Shown here: in pieces, positions 24,186 through 35,379 of the stretch
How the letters are laid out: each line of letters begins with the position of its first letter
How positions within the stretch are numbered: position 1 is the stretch's first letter
Assembly: GCA_009809945.1 (NCBI GenBank)
Contig: WTPW01000320.1
Location: 221,444-285,443 of the forward strand
Length of the DNA: 64,000 nt
From: Gigaspora margarita
Lineage: Eukaryota; Glomeromycota; Glomeromycetes; Diversisporales; Gigasporaceae
Direction: 5' to 3'
Notes under the pieces: model-generated
What the model was told of the DNA's origin: nothing
Database searches by the model: none
Seen by the model: only the letters and a program-made list of their open reading frames with translations
Made by a program: the position numbers and the translations under genes

Positions 24186-24499
24186 TTACGAGTTTTATGA
24201 GTTGCTATAAAAGAGATTAATATTTGATAATCTTAGATCTCTAACTATCTGAAAATATAACATTGTTGTTCTAGCAATTTGGTCTATCACCCAGTGCTTA
24301 AAGATATAATAGACTCTTTATATTACTATAGTATAATATCTTATAAGGAGATTCTTGCATATTGTTCCTTGGGCTAGAGTGGTCATTATTGTTTCTATAG
24401 TTTGTTCTATAAAATAGGCATAGTCTAAAGCTTCTCCCTTTTTTTTTGTCAGTGCAATTGTTGCACATTAAGATAGACTATAATAATTTGTGCCTAAAA

Positions 24500-26000
24500 A
24501 TCTCTTGTTGAATCAAATATAAGTATATTTACTTTAATTCATCAGTCTTGGGTGCTAGTTAGGTCTGAACATACATTTTGAAAGTTGGTAGTCATGGTAT
24601 ATACATCTTATTTCCATCTTATTCTTGATCTTTTTATAAATTTTTGATCTATTCATAGTTTTTTCTTCATCAATCAGGCCCTTATTGCTTTGCATTACTC
24701 TCTTTTATAGTATTTTTTTATAAGAAATAAATTTATAGACATGGCTATTACTTTTTCCAATATAGTTCATAGTTTATATACTCCTATAAATGGTATGTTA
24801 TGTATATAATACAGATCTTTCTACTTTAGTTATAGTTTTTTAGTGCATTTTTGGTCCATGGCTACATCAAATAGTAGTACCTTATCCCTAATTGGATAGT
24901 ATCACTTTTAATTAATTTTTTATCAACCTTTTTTTTTTGTTTTAACTGTTTTTTCTCAATTTGTTGATTGGTCACTAATCTTTTCTCCATCATTTTCTAG
25001 TTCAAATAGTTAATCTAATAAATTTTCTTCTAGAATATCATTCGATTTTTGACAAGAGAACCTTGGCTATTTGCCACAGGTTAGATAAAATGATTCAATT
25101 TTAGTAGTAGCTTGTTTTATCGTTTTGTAAGCGAACAATATAGATGGTACCAATGAGTCCATTCTTGCTCTTGTATAATAGATTTCACTAGGGATTTACA
25201 CAAGGTACAATTAAATCATTCTACCAAACTATTTGTTTGGACAATATAGCATAGAAAACAAATGCTTTTTTAGAAACTGTCTAGCAATTTCTTAACTATC
25301 TTATTTCTAAAATGGGTTTTTTGTCAGATAGGATCAATTCGAAGCATCTGTAGCTTCAAACAACATCTTTATAGATAAACTTTGAGACTTGTTGGAAATT
25401 TGCTACAGGTATTAGACCATTTTAAAACATAGTTAGTGGCAATGACTATATATCAGTTGCCTTGGGTGGTTGGAGATAATGGGCCAACTATATCAATACC
25501 TATTTTTTGAAAAGGTGTTCTTACTAGAATGGGTTGTAATAGTCTATACAACTATTTTTTTCTATGTAACTAATGCTATCACATGTTCTAATATAGATAT
25601 ATATATCTTTATACATCTGGACCAGTAGTAGATCTCTTTGATCTTTTCAATCATGCTATTAGCCCTCCAGTCAGGTGGTCATGCATTAGATATAGTAGTG
25701 CATTTACTTCATTTTTCTTAATAACCTTTAATAATCTTCCTTTTGACTTATCTTTCCTATTTTTTTTTGTACAGGTTTCTGTTTTTATATTCAAAAAAAT
25801 GGCTCTTAGATTTGATTTTTGCTTGCTCTTCTGGGTTGAGGTCTTAGAAAAAACTCTCAGTCTCTATATATAGTTGCAATTGTTCATATTCTTCTTGCTC
25901 CATTTTAATATTTATTACTAGAATACTAGTACCTGGGTTAGATTGGGGTTTTCTGAATTTGAGTAAATTAGTAAGGGAGTGACAAAAATCAGGTGATTTT
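24500..26000 (-). pseudogene. Gypsy 2 integrase region
   Basis: The minus strand near 25440-25520 reads VGPLSPTTQGN and YIVIATNY, the start of the Gypsy integrase core, with further degraded integrase-like sequence on both sides. Fossil. Confidence 0.7.
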
Positions 26001-27399
26001 TAGAGAAGGAGGGGGGTAAAAAAAGTTGAAATTATATATAGGAACCTGACCAAATTTATATTAAAGTTGGGGAAGGGAGTAGGCCTCTAATAAAAAATAA
26101 TCAAATAATTACTGACACAGCCCATATAGTACTTGTAATATCTATCTTTTTATTATTTCCTTACTAATTTTTCTTTAATGTGCCTTTTTCTTGCACATTG
26201 GTATCTTAACTAGCCTTAATCAATGTCACATCCATATTACTACCTATATCTTTTCTCTTATCTTTTCTTGTTTTTTTTTTTATAGAATCGATATCCTTTT
26301 TGTTATTATAAAAAAATTTTGATCATTATAATCACAATTCAACTGCAATGTAATCACAATGTTTTTACAATTTCTTTGCAATTGCAAAAAATTTTTACTT
26401 GGGTTATGGATATATATGTTATATATATATATATTTATTTATTTTTTTGTATTTCCATTTCTGCAGTTTGGGCAGTTATTTATTCTATTATCTCTGCAGT
26501 AAGACCACTCTGTTGGATAGTATTTATATCTAATTCTGCCCATTGAGTTCCTTCTGTGACTTATTGTTGGAGAGTAATCAAATCTATTGGGTTATTTTGG
26601 GACCAAAAGGAAAGTAATGAACTCTACATAGTACACAGCTTGCCTTAGATCTAGGGGTCTTGCTGCATAATGTGTACCAAGAGTAGGGTATAAATATAGG
26701 AAGTATTCATGACCATTATCTTTACAAGATTCTATGAATATCAACCTTCTACAGCACCTTGCACTCATTAACTCAAAGACCAATATTGGAACAACTTTGG
26801 ACTTATCACTGTTTTGTCTATTATTATTATCATTAGAACTGAGTCCCTCTTTTTTGTTGCTAGTTGGAGGCATTACTTCTTCAGAAATTAGTAACAGAGG
26901 TTCATATATAGTATTTACCATATATGCTGGGACTTCTTTCCTTTCTTTATTTATTCCTTTTTTAGATCTACTACCTCGTGCAGCTTTAAATTAATTTTTT
27001 ATACAGCTCCCATGTCTACTTCTAATTCTTCTTGAATTTTTTCTGTAGTATTTTTATTGAGCCACTTTTAACAACTATTTTTAAAGTGTAATGATTTGCT
27101 TGGGCTTGTTAACAATCAGATTATAGTTGTATAAATGATAGAAGTATACAGGCTTTGCAAAGTTTAGTTTTGTCATAAAGTAATGATCTTCTAATTTTTT
27201 ATAATCATAAACATAGTAGATATTGCTGAAGTAAATACAATTTTCTATATACTGAAGGGCTTTAACATGCAATGCACTTATTTTAGAGAAGGCTAGCATC
27301 CCCTTTTTTTTTGAAACAAGTTTTCTTATTATTTTCTTTTTTTTAATAAATTGTTTGCTTACTAATGTCCTTGCTTTAATCTCTTTTTTCACATCATGT

Positions 27400-29080
27400 A
27401 TTCTGGATAATGCATCAGTGTTATTATAGTTTCTGCTAGCCCTATAGAATTGTAAAATTGTAGAGTTCAAGGCAGAGTATCCATTATGCATGCCTTCTCT
27501 TTAGTTTTGATGTTCTAAGCTACTCAAGAGCAGAGTAGTTGGTTACTAAGTAAAAGTAAGCTGTGTCTAGATATTGATAAAATGTTCAATAGCCCATACT
27601 ATGACTAGTAGAGTTCCTCAAATTCAAATCAAATCAAATATTGGTCCAATTTGAATTTGATCAAATCAAATCAAATATTGGTCCAATTTGAATTTGATCA
27701 AATCAAATTGATCCTGATTTGAATTTGATTNGATTCAAATATTTNAATTTGAATTTGATTTAAATTTGAATTTTTAATAGTAATTTTCAAATCAAATCAA
27801 ATATTTGTCAAATCAAATCAAATTTGACCATATTTGAATTTGATCAAATCAAATATAGTCAAATTTGAATTTGAATTTGATCAAATATTTGATTCAAATA
27901 TTTGAATATCAAATCAAATTGTGGAATTCTAATGGCTAGACATTCTAGCTCTGTCACATAATAATTCTTTTATACTCTGGTGAGGCTTCTACTAGTGTAG
28001 GCTACCATGTATTCTTTTTTATTTTTGGTCAACTAGGCTAGTACAGTACCCAACCCAGTACCTTAAGTATCAGTGTGTAGATGAAAATACTTGAAGAAAT
28101 TGGGGTATCTTAATATTGAAGCTTTGATCAACTTTTGATTTAATATCTTGAACCTTCTTGTCACTTTTCTATTTATAGATCTTATCCTTTTTTAATAAGT
28201 TAGTAAGTTTTGAGAAGTCTTTTTATGAACCTTCAATAATACATAGCAAGACCCAAAAAACTCCTTAGTTGGTATAGGTTCGTGAGTACAGAAAGTTCTA
28301 ACTTTTATCAATTTGTCTTCATTCAGTAAGAGGCCTTCTTGAGTTACTATATGTTCCAGAAATTTTACTTCAGGAAGAAAAAAATAATACTTCTTCTTTT
28401 TAATTTAGGTTTGCTTTTTCTAGGATGGTGAAGATGGTTTTTAGATAGCATACATACTTATCAAAGGTTTTGGAGTAGATAGTGATATTATCAAGATATA
28501 CTACTACTAACTTTCTTTTATAATCTTCCAGGACTTCATCTATAAGTTCTTGAAAAGTGGCTGGGCATTACATAGACCAAATAGCATTACATTAAACTCA
28601 TAGGTGTTGAATTTGCTTATAAACATCATTTTTTTCTTGTCTTTCTTCTTCATAGTGACATGCTAGTAACCACTAGCCAAGTCTAAGCTAGAAAACAACT
28701 GGGCATGTTGGAAGGCTTCAAAAACTTTCTCAATTAATGGTAACAGATAAACATCTTTCTTGGTTATACTGTTTAACCTTTAATAATCTATATATAGCTG
28801 TTTCTTTTCATCTTTTTTAGATACTATAATGATAGAAAAAGCCCAAGAGCTTTTGTATTTTCTTATAACCCTCTTTTTTTCTATAGCTGTGATTTCTCTA
28901 TATAGAAAGTCATGCTCATCCTTGAAGGTGCAGTAATATGTTTGATAAACTGGCTTAGCAGTGCTAGTATTGATTTCATGGTAAGTCAAATTAGTACACT
29001 CAAGTCCCAAGGTCTGGCCTTCTTCTGCAGTGTTCTTCATAAAGACAGTTTCATTAGCTTCTAATAAAATTTCTACCACT
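27400..29080 (-). pseudogene. Gypsy 2 reverse transcriptase / RNase H region
   Basis: From 29080 leftwards: TYHEINTSTAKPVYQTYY, REITAIEKKRVIRKYKSSWA and SKKDEKKQLYIDY, the N-terminal finger of Gypsy reverse transcriptase. The palm and thumb regions follow to about 28150. NYNNTDALSRI near 27420 is the typical sequence at the RNase H end. A MITE (27609-27931) sits inside. Fossil. Confidence 0.85.
27609..27931. mobile_element. hAT-like MITE, TAGRGTTCC family copy 2, 323 bp
   Basis: Same ends and the same AAATCAAAT/ATTTGAAT block interior as 14542-14846. The 8-bp flanks are ATGACTAG (27601-27608) and ATGGCTAG (27932-27939). Two ambiguous bases (N) lie inside. Inserted in Gypsy 2. Confidence 0.88.
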
Positions 29081-29249
29081 ACCTTTTTTTCTTTACTTAA
29101 ATGCTCAGGTTTTTTTCTTTGTATACCTCTACTTTATCTTCTTCAGTCTCGTCTATTTTCTATTCTTCTAAGTAGTAAGTCTCATACTCTTGTAGCTCCT
29201 TTTCCTCTTCGAATTCTAGTTGCTTTAATAGGTCCTCTATATCATCTGA

Positions 29250-31150
29250 TTCTTCATCACTATCGAACATTAGGGGTCAATATCTGAATAGGTAGTTGAT
29301 AGAATTGTCCTAGCACCTCTATACTTCAGCTTTAGTGTTCTAGCATTAAAGTCCTATCTGGCTTGTACTAACTCAAACCAATCAGTATTCAGAAGCAGAG
29401 TCTCTTTTGGAGATTCAATTACTTGGAGCATAGTGGGTATGATTATCTCCTGTACAGCTAGTTTAAATTTATTAATTTGCTCTAATGCTCTTTTTTTTTG
29501 CCCATTACCATTACTACTATCACTCTAAAGGGGCATTTATGTTGAGGCCTAACTTCTTTCTCAATTTATTCGTGATAGTGCTTACTGTTGCCCAGAATTG
29601 AGGATTGCTATAATGGGGTTCTCTTTGATCCTCACATGGCATCTAGTAGTGTTGGTCTGACCTGACCCCAGATTGTACACATTAGTTACATGGTTAATGC
29701 TAGTAGTTTCAATTTGTGATGGCTTGCGGCATAATATTTTAGCAAAATTTCTTTTCCAGTTAGGTAGTGCAATATTTGTACAATAGTAACACTAGCCTGC
29801 ATTTTTAAAATATAATTAGCTACATCATATGGCTCTACCCAATCTATTATGAATAGTTGTTTTTTTAATCTTTGCTTTTTAATATTAGGTGGTCAGTTGG
29901 CATCCTCTTCTACTACATAGGCTCAGCTCTGGTATGGCTCCTCAAATTAAAGTTCTTCTAGACTTTTGACTGCCATTTGATAGGTACAGTAATCTGTGTT
30001 ATACAGCTTGTGATGCTTTTGAGTTCTGGCATACACCTGTTCTTCATTAGGTAAATAACCATTTATTCAGACCATGCTTACTCGTCTATTTTCAGCATTA
30101 TTGTTACATCCATATCAGCTACTCCTTTCAGAAATACAATTTTGTACCAGGTGTTCACACTCATTGCAGTTATTGCACCTTGTGCTTCTGGACCTTCAAT
30201 ACGGAGTTGGTCTAATAATGCAAGAAGGACTAGTACTAGAATTTTTTTGTAAGGTGAGTGCAGAGGTAAAGAAAGAATAATTTAATAATATTTGTTGCAA
30301 TTTTTTTGTCAATATGTCCATGTCTTTCTTTAATCTTTTTTCTTGGGTCTTTTCTCTTCTGTTTAACTTTTTCTATAATATTTTCTTGCTCCTACTTGTT
30401 CAGCCACTTCAATGGCTTCTTCTAGGGTTTTGGGTCCTTTATTGCTATGCACATGCAATTTCTTGTTTGAGCCCCATCAAGAATAAATGGATAACATAAT
30501 TATTATATAACTTGTTTCTGGGTCTACCTTTTTTTGAGATGCATAAATTTCACAATATACTCAGATATGCGTTCATCCCTTCCTTGCTTGATATTATGTA
30601 ACTTATTATGCTATTTATTTTTCTTCTTGAGGGTCCTGAACTTCTTATTGAATATTGCCATGAACGTGGTATCTTTAGCATTGCCCCAACTAGTGATAGA
30701 CCCTAATATCATTATACTAGTAGGTGGAAGCCCCAAATAAGTATCCAGAAACAATTTTGATTTTTTACTATCCTTCCAATTATTTGCTACAGCAGCCTTT
30801 TCAAACATTTTGATCTACTCGGTAAGGTTCTTTTCTTTTTTACTATAGAATAATCTACTTTAGCCATAATTAGTTCTTTTACCCTGCCATTTGTTCTCTT
30901 TTTAAATTCATCAGCCACTTCTTTAAAGCTGTCAGCCACCTGTTTAAGAAGTAATCGAAGTTGAGCAGAATCTATAGCTATTTCTTTATGAAAAGTACAA
31001 TATTTTATTCTTTTAGATTTCTTCTTCTTTTTTTTGCGTTAATATTTAGTTTTTCCTTTTGATTGATTTACACAGGATCAGATGTCTTGGCTGATACAAA
31101 GCACTTACTCGATTTCATATAGAGTTGGTTCCTAAATTTCAGTATTGATT
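29250..31150 (-). pseudogene. Gypsy 2 gag and protease region
   Basis: The minus strand at ~30500-30850 reads KAAVANNWKDSKKSKLFLDT and AIFNKKFRTLKKK, a capsid-like gag segment. At ~30130-30185 CNNCNECEHLVQNC is a CCHC-type knuckle. A protease-like segment lies near 29600. Fossil, broken. Confidence 0.7.
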
Positions 31151-31159
31151 CTCGTCATG

Positions 31160-31180
31160 AATCTCACAGTCATCACCAGT
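31160..31180 (-). other. Putative primer-binding site of Gypsy 2
   Basis: On the minus strand, directly after the 5' LTR, comes AC then TGGTGATGACTGTGAG, the usual TGG start for tRNA priming. The tRNA is not identified. Confidence 0.5.
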
Positions 31181-31520
31181 TGTTAACCTTCAAATAACTC
31201 TCAGAAATCAAAGCTAATGGAGCAACTATCGACAGAAAATCATGTGAACACTGAGACACAAACTGTGTAGTGGTATATTGTAGTTGTTAGTATTTATACA
31301 AGCAAGAGGGTTTATATTTATTTTGATTTAGCAATTTGAAAGAGTTGTGATATATTTATAGAATCGAAAATGTATGCCTTTTTATTAATAATAAAGAAGT
31401 GTAATGCCAAACATGCCTACAAAGTGGAGCGAATATCAACCATATATATAAGAAACTATCTACTAATAAACACATATGGTACTTGTGGTATAATTGTCTA
31501 TCTATCACTTATACCACTTC

Positions 31521-31680
31521 TAGGGATTGGAACCGCCTAAAATTTTTCTTAATCGCTTAATCGTTTAACCGTTTAACTGTTTAATTTGGCCGGCATTAAA
31601 ATAATTCCGACACACGACCAACATAATTCTGCCCGGAACTATAGAGCAATTTTTAAATGGCTAAACGGTTCCAATCTCTA
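31521..31680. mobile_element. hAT-like MITE, TAGRGATTGGAACCG ends, 160 bp
   Basis: Ends TAGGGATTGGAACCG and, inverted, TAGAGATTGGAACCG. The 8-bp flanks are ACCACTTC (31513-31520) and GCCACATC (31681-31688), six of eight matching. Interior has repeated CGTTTAA words. Located in the 5' LTR of Gypsy 2. Confidence 0.8.
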
Positions 31681-32396
31681 GCCACATCAGTTTCTTATGC
31701 CTCAACTGATACATGAGACACATCAGTCGTCATGTGGCACATCTGGTTTATCTATTAGTGGTAGCTCTCCCACAAAAGTTTTACCCCCACGTGATTTCAT
31801 CCAATCAAATTTAGGATCAGGTGTAACGTGACAGTCAAAACAAATGTGTTTTGTTTTCTAAGTAAAAAACTTACGCGTAAAATTAAAGCTAAAAAAACCG
31901 CGTTATAGTTAGGGTTAGGGTTAGAAGAATATAGCGGCTACTAGTAAAATTTCACGAGGAACTTTTTTACTTAGGACGCAGTAGATGGTTTCCTAATAAA
32001 AATTAAGAGCTATCCCTGTTTTTTTGTAAAAAAGTGAGTTCGCTTCGATTTTTACGTTACACCTGATCTTAAATTTTGATTGGTTAAAATCACGTGGGGT
32101 AAAAAATTTTGTGGGAGAGCTATAGGCGTTGATTAGGGTGTCCAGGATTATGCGATGCGAAATTATGCGCATAATTAACCATTTTTTCGCATCGCATATG
32201 CTCCGCATAATTGAACAAAAAAAAGCATTTAGGTCATGTGGCTAAAATATGATTGGTAGATCTAAATTGATCTAGCCGCCGACATACGATTTTGATCAAT
32301 TTAAATAGTGATAAAATTTGATACGAATAGCAAAAATTTTCTCAATACTTTTTTTTTCTTTTTTTTTTTTATTAAAAAAAAAAAAGTGAAAGTAAT

Positions 32397-34328
32397 ATGG
32401 TCACAGCCACAGGACGGCTTGTTAGAAACCCTAAATATAAAGAGGATTTTTATGCAGACGGAGGAAAACTCTTTTGTCGGTTTTGTCAAGATACAGTTTC
32501 GCATGAAAAAAAATCAGTAATAGATAATCATTTGGCGTCTTCCACCCACAAATCAAAAAAAAAAAAAGGGCTTGAAAAATCTCAAGACAATACATCTACT
32601 CAACGTACACTTACTACCTGTAAGCTTTATGACGGTCGAGAAGAATTTGTACTTGACTTTGTTAAATTGTTAGCCAAAGCTGATATACCGTTTGAAAAGA
32701 TACATCATTTTCAACCTTTTTTACAGGAATATTGTAAATACGGTATGTTTATTAATTTTTATTTGATAATTTATTTCGATATAATTAATTAATTTATATT
32801 TTTAATAGGTGGTGCGGTTCCTGGAGCTAACCAAATTCGTGAAAAGTATTTTCTGATCTTGTTCCAGCAAGAAGAAGAAAAACTTAAAAATTCGGTAATT
32901 GGAAAAAAAATTTGTATTATGATCGATGAAACAACGGACGCTTGCAGTAGGGCGGCAGTAAACATTCTATTTAGCTATTTTGATCAAACTAGTTTGGTTA
33001 GAACTCATTATTTACAAGCTGTAAATAAAACTACTATTTCACAACTCGTAATTTCAACTTTATCCTACTATGAAATTTCTTTTGATAATGTTGTTTTATT
33101 TATCACAGATAATGCTTCATATATGTTAGCTGCTTTTAATATTCTTTCGCCCTTAATGCCCCAAATTAAACATAACACTTGCTTCGCGCACATACTTAAT
33201 CTAGTAGGAGATACTTGGATTGGTTACAAAAACTTTAAGCTTCTCGATTCTACTATAAGTTTGATTAAAACAACCTTTATATATTCACCAGCTAGAAAGT
33301 GAAGATGGATTTCCTTTCTTTCTTTAAAAGGTGATTTGGATCCTACACTCCCTCCACTACCTGTAAAAACCAGATGGAACTCCTGGTTTAATTTTGCTTT
33401 TTGGATTTGTACCCATTTTACATCGTTAGTTGATTTTTATTTTAAGGAATCTGAAGAAAGTAGGGACAGTACGGCAATTTCCGAATTGGTTAAAGTTTTT
33501 GAAAATAGGGATAATTTGTTTTATTTGCAGTTTATTCTTTTTTTTATTACCTTTAATGCACAATTGTAAGTAATACTGTAAAAGCTTTGCTAAAAAAAAC
33601 CCTTTCGGGACTATGCCCTAAAGGGCATAGTCCCGAAGGGGTTTTTTTAGCAAAGATTTCGTTTATTCATGATAATTTATTCACTAAATTATTATTATCA
33701 TTATTATAGATTAGTCAGGAATCTTGAATTTGTCAAAATCCGGAATAAACCTGTCGCGCCATTTCTTGCTGATCGATTAGAGATAGTATGTGCTCATTTA
33801 AGTACAGGCTGCCAAGCACCCCCAAAATCAAATGAAATGGCTGATCTTTGTCAAATTAATCAGTATGATTTGTCATCATACGATGTAATTTTTAAAGAAG
33901 CATTTCAATTAGCATATGACAAATTCAAAAAACACGTTGATAATCATTCTGCACTTCCAATTTTCAAAGCAACTCGTTGCTTTGACCCACGCTATATGCA
34001 GGCACAAATTGAACGCCACGATATTACATTATATAGAGCAATTAAAGAATTAGAAAATCCTTCAAATGAGCTTATTAATGAATGGGCAATTTATTCAGGA
34101 TTGTTAGAAGCATTCGGTGAAAATTTTGATTTGGATAATTATTGGCATGAGAAGATGGTTTTGTTACCAAATATTAGTAAAATAGCATTAGTATATATTT
34201 GGTTACCAGTTTCAGGAGTTGATGTAGAACGTAGCTTTTCAGCTTACAAACGAATTTTAGCGGATAATAGACATGCTTTGTCAGAAAATTCAATCCAAAT
34301 GTTAAATTTTGTAAATTTTAATGAATAA
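32397..34328 (+). pseudogene. hAT-family transposase, three exons, one nonsense codon
   Basis: Exons 32397-32742, 32809-33565 and 33710-34328 join in frame across GT-AG introns of 66 and 144 bp to give 574 codons. An N-terminal BED-like finger is visible (CRFCQDTVSHEKKS, then HLASSTH). The catalytic region shows MIDETTDACSR and FITDNASYM with the two Asp residues, then CFAHILNLVGD and PVKTRWNSW. The C-terminal hAT dimerisation region reads WLPVSGVDVERSFSAYKRIL. The only visible lesion is a TGA at 33300-33302 where relatives would likely have Arg (CGA to TGA). It would cut and paste the surrounding element. The protein as written stops before the RW motif and the dimerisation domain. Confidence 0.92.
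33585..33655. repeat. 71-bp perfect-type hairpin in the transposase intron
   Basis: The left arm CTTTGCTAAAAAAAACCC pairs with the right arm ending GGGGTTTTTTTAGCAAAG. The centre GACTATGCCC-TAAA-GGGCATAGTC is a near-perfect palindrome. It lies wholly inside the second intron (33566-33709) and has GC-richer arms than its surroundings. Confidence 0.95.
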
Positions 34329-34664
34329 ATAAATAATATTTGGAGATTTAAAAATCACATCGACTTATAATTATTTAAAATTTATTTATTGCATAATTTA
34401 TTTAAAATTAAAATGCATAATTCGGATAATTTTTCTAATTAAGATTAAATCGCATAATCGCCTATTTTCTTCGCATAATTTCAAATTTATTTCGCATCCA
34501 TCGCATAATTGANCCCATTTCGCCCGCATAATTTACCTAAACGCATCGCATAATCCTGGACACCCTAGCGTTGATACATCTTGCACATCTAGCGCAGCAT
34601 CCCCGTGATTTCTCTCATGACTTATTCATTATAATCGGCAAGGGTCTGGTATGCAAGGGTAACA

Positions 34665-34902
34665 CAGGGCTGTCCCCAAATTTCCAGGTCGGATACGTCG
34701 GATCTAGGTCGATTTTTAGCCCTATTTTTTAGCAGGTTCTATTGCAAAATTATCAGCTGGGTATTTTTTACTTAGTGAATGAATATGATTCATTAGTAAA
34801 ATTTTTTATGTTCATGGGGCAAAATTGATCAATTCCGGTCCAACCGATCATGATTCCGACGCACTCCGACGTATCCCGACCCGGAAGTTTGGGACTCCCC
34901 TG
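34665..34902. mobile_element. MITE with CAGGG ends, 238 bp
   Basis: Left end CAGGGCTGTCCCCAAATTTC and inverted right end CAGGGGAGTCCCAAACTTCC, each followed by GGTCGG and ATACGTCGGA. CAGGG ends suggest hAT. It abuts the outer end of the Gypsy 2 LTR. No matching 8-bp flanks were found, so either the boundary or a deletion hides them. Confidence 0.7.
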
Positions 34903-34999
34903 TATGAGTTTTCATTACCCGCGCCAAATCCCGTGCCGATTCGACTAGTAAACCTGAGCCGTTTACGGTCCAATTGGCACGGGCATACGGTCCCACACG

Positions 35000-35369
35000 A
35001 TTTAGGTAGCTCTACCACAAAAAATTGTTCACCCCTGAAATTTTAGGCAATCAAAATTTAAGTTTAGGTGTAACTTGATAGTCAAAACAAATGTTTTTTG
35101 TTTTCTAAGTAAAAAGTTGCGTATAAACCTAAAAACGCGTTTTAATTGGGGTTAGGGTGAAAACAGCGTAGGGTTAGAACACTCTATTAGTAAAATTTCA
35201 CAAGGAACATTTTTAATTAGGCCGCAAAGATGGTTTCCTAATTAAAGCTATTTTTGTTTTTTTTTGTAAAAAGGTGGTTTCGTTTCGAAGTTTACTTACA
35301 TGTGATCCTGAAATTCGATTGGCCAATATTACAGGGTGTGAACATTTTTGTGGAAAAGCTAGGGACGTT
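35000..35369. mobile_element. Mutator-like MITE copy 2, 370 bp
   Basis: The ends include TAGGTAGCTCTACCACAA on the left and the diverged inverse TTGTGGAAAAGCTAGG at the right. A perfect 10-bp direct repeat GTCCCACACG flanks it (34990-34999 and 35370-35379), in the 8-11 bp range of Mutator-like elements. The interior matches copy 1 at 31754. Confidence 0.85.
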
Positions 35370-35379
35370 GTCCCACACG

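Larger units (their letters stand above)
32134..34567 (+). mobile_element. hAT transposon, near complete, 2434 bp
   Basis: Terminal inverted repeats TAGGGTGTCCAGGATTATGC begin both ends, with several GCATAAT/ATTATGC subterminal words. The 8-bp target duplication GCGTTGAT is perfect (32126-32133 and 34568-34575). It encodes a three-exon transposase with a single in-frame stop. The perfect duplication and well-preserved frame suggest a recent arrival, the youngest large insertion in this LTR. One ambiguous base lies at 34513. Confidence 0.95.
31754..34573. mobile_element. Mutator-like MITE copy 1 (~378 bp, split by the hAT element)
   Basis: Sequence 31754-32131 is a long stem: GTAGCTCTCCCACAAAAG on the left pairs with CTTTTGTGGGAGAGCTATAG on the right. 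Its right end GCGTTG was duplicated when the hAT element landed in it. Flanks GTTTATCT and ATACATCT suggest an imperfect 8-9 bp target duplication. The copy at 35000-35369 shares interior sequence, including TTTTGTTTTCTAAGTAAAAA and AGATGGTTTCCTAAT. Confidence 0.75.
23449..34664 (-). mobile_element. Gypsy-type LTR retrotransposon fossil 2 (minus strand)
   Basis: LTRs at 23449-24170 and 31181-34664 enclose, reading leftwards on the minus strand, a primer-binding-like site, gag with a zinc knuckle, protease, reverse transcriptase/RNase H, integrase and a polypurine tract. Own length is about 7.7 kb after removing five later insertions. It is broken, with many interruptions (tens). The LTR pair differs by well over ten per cent by eye, mostly transitions, so it is clearly older than Gypsy 1. 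I found no certain target-site duplication. Confidence 0.92.
31181..34664 (-). repeat. 5' LTR of Gypsy 2 (right copy), split by three insertions
   Basis: Its outer boundary on the minus strand is TGTTACCCTTGC (34664) and its inner boundary ends GGTTAACA (31181). Comparison with the left LTR shows insertions at 31521-31680, from 31754, and 32134-34567. Confidence 0.9.

Noticed and set aside
31906-31926. TTAGGG-like repeat suggesting an internal telomere
   Set aside because: Only two to three units, inside a Mutator-like MITE; the sister copy at 35150 has one unit in the same place, so it is part of the element.
34665-34902. Target duplication for the CAGGG-ended MITE
   Set aside because: The 8 bases on the two sides (GGGTAACA and TATGAGTT) do not match, so no duplication is claimed.
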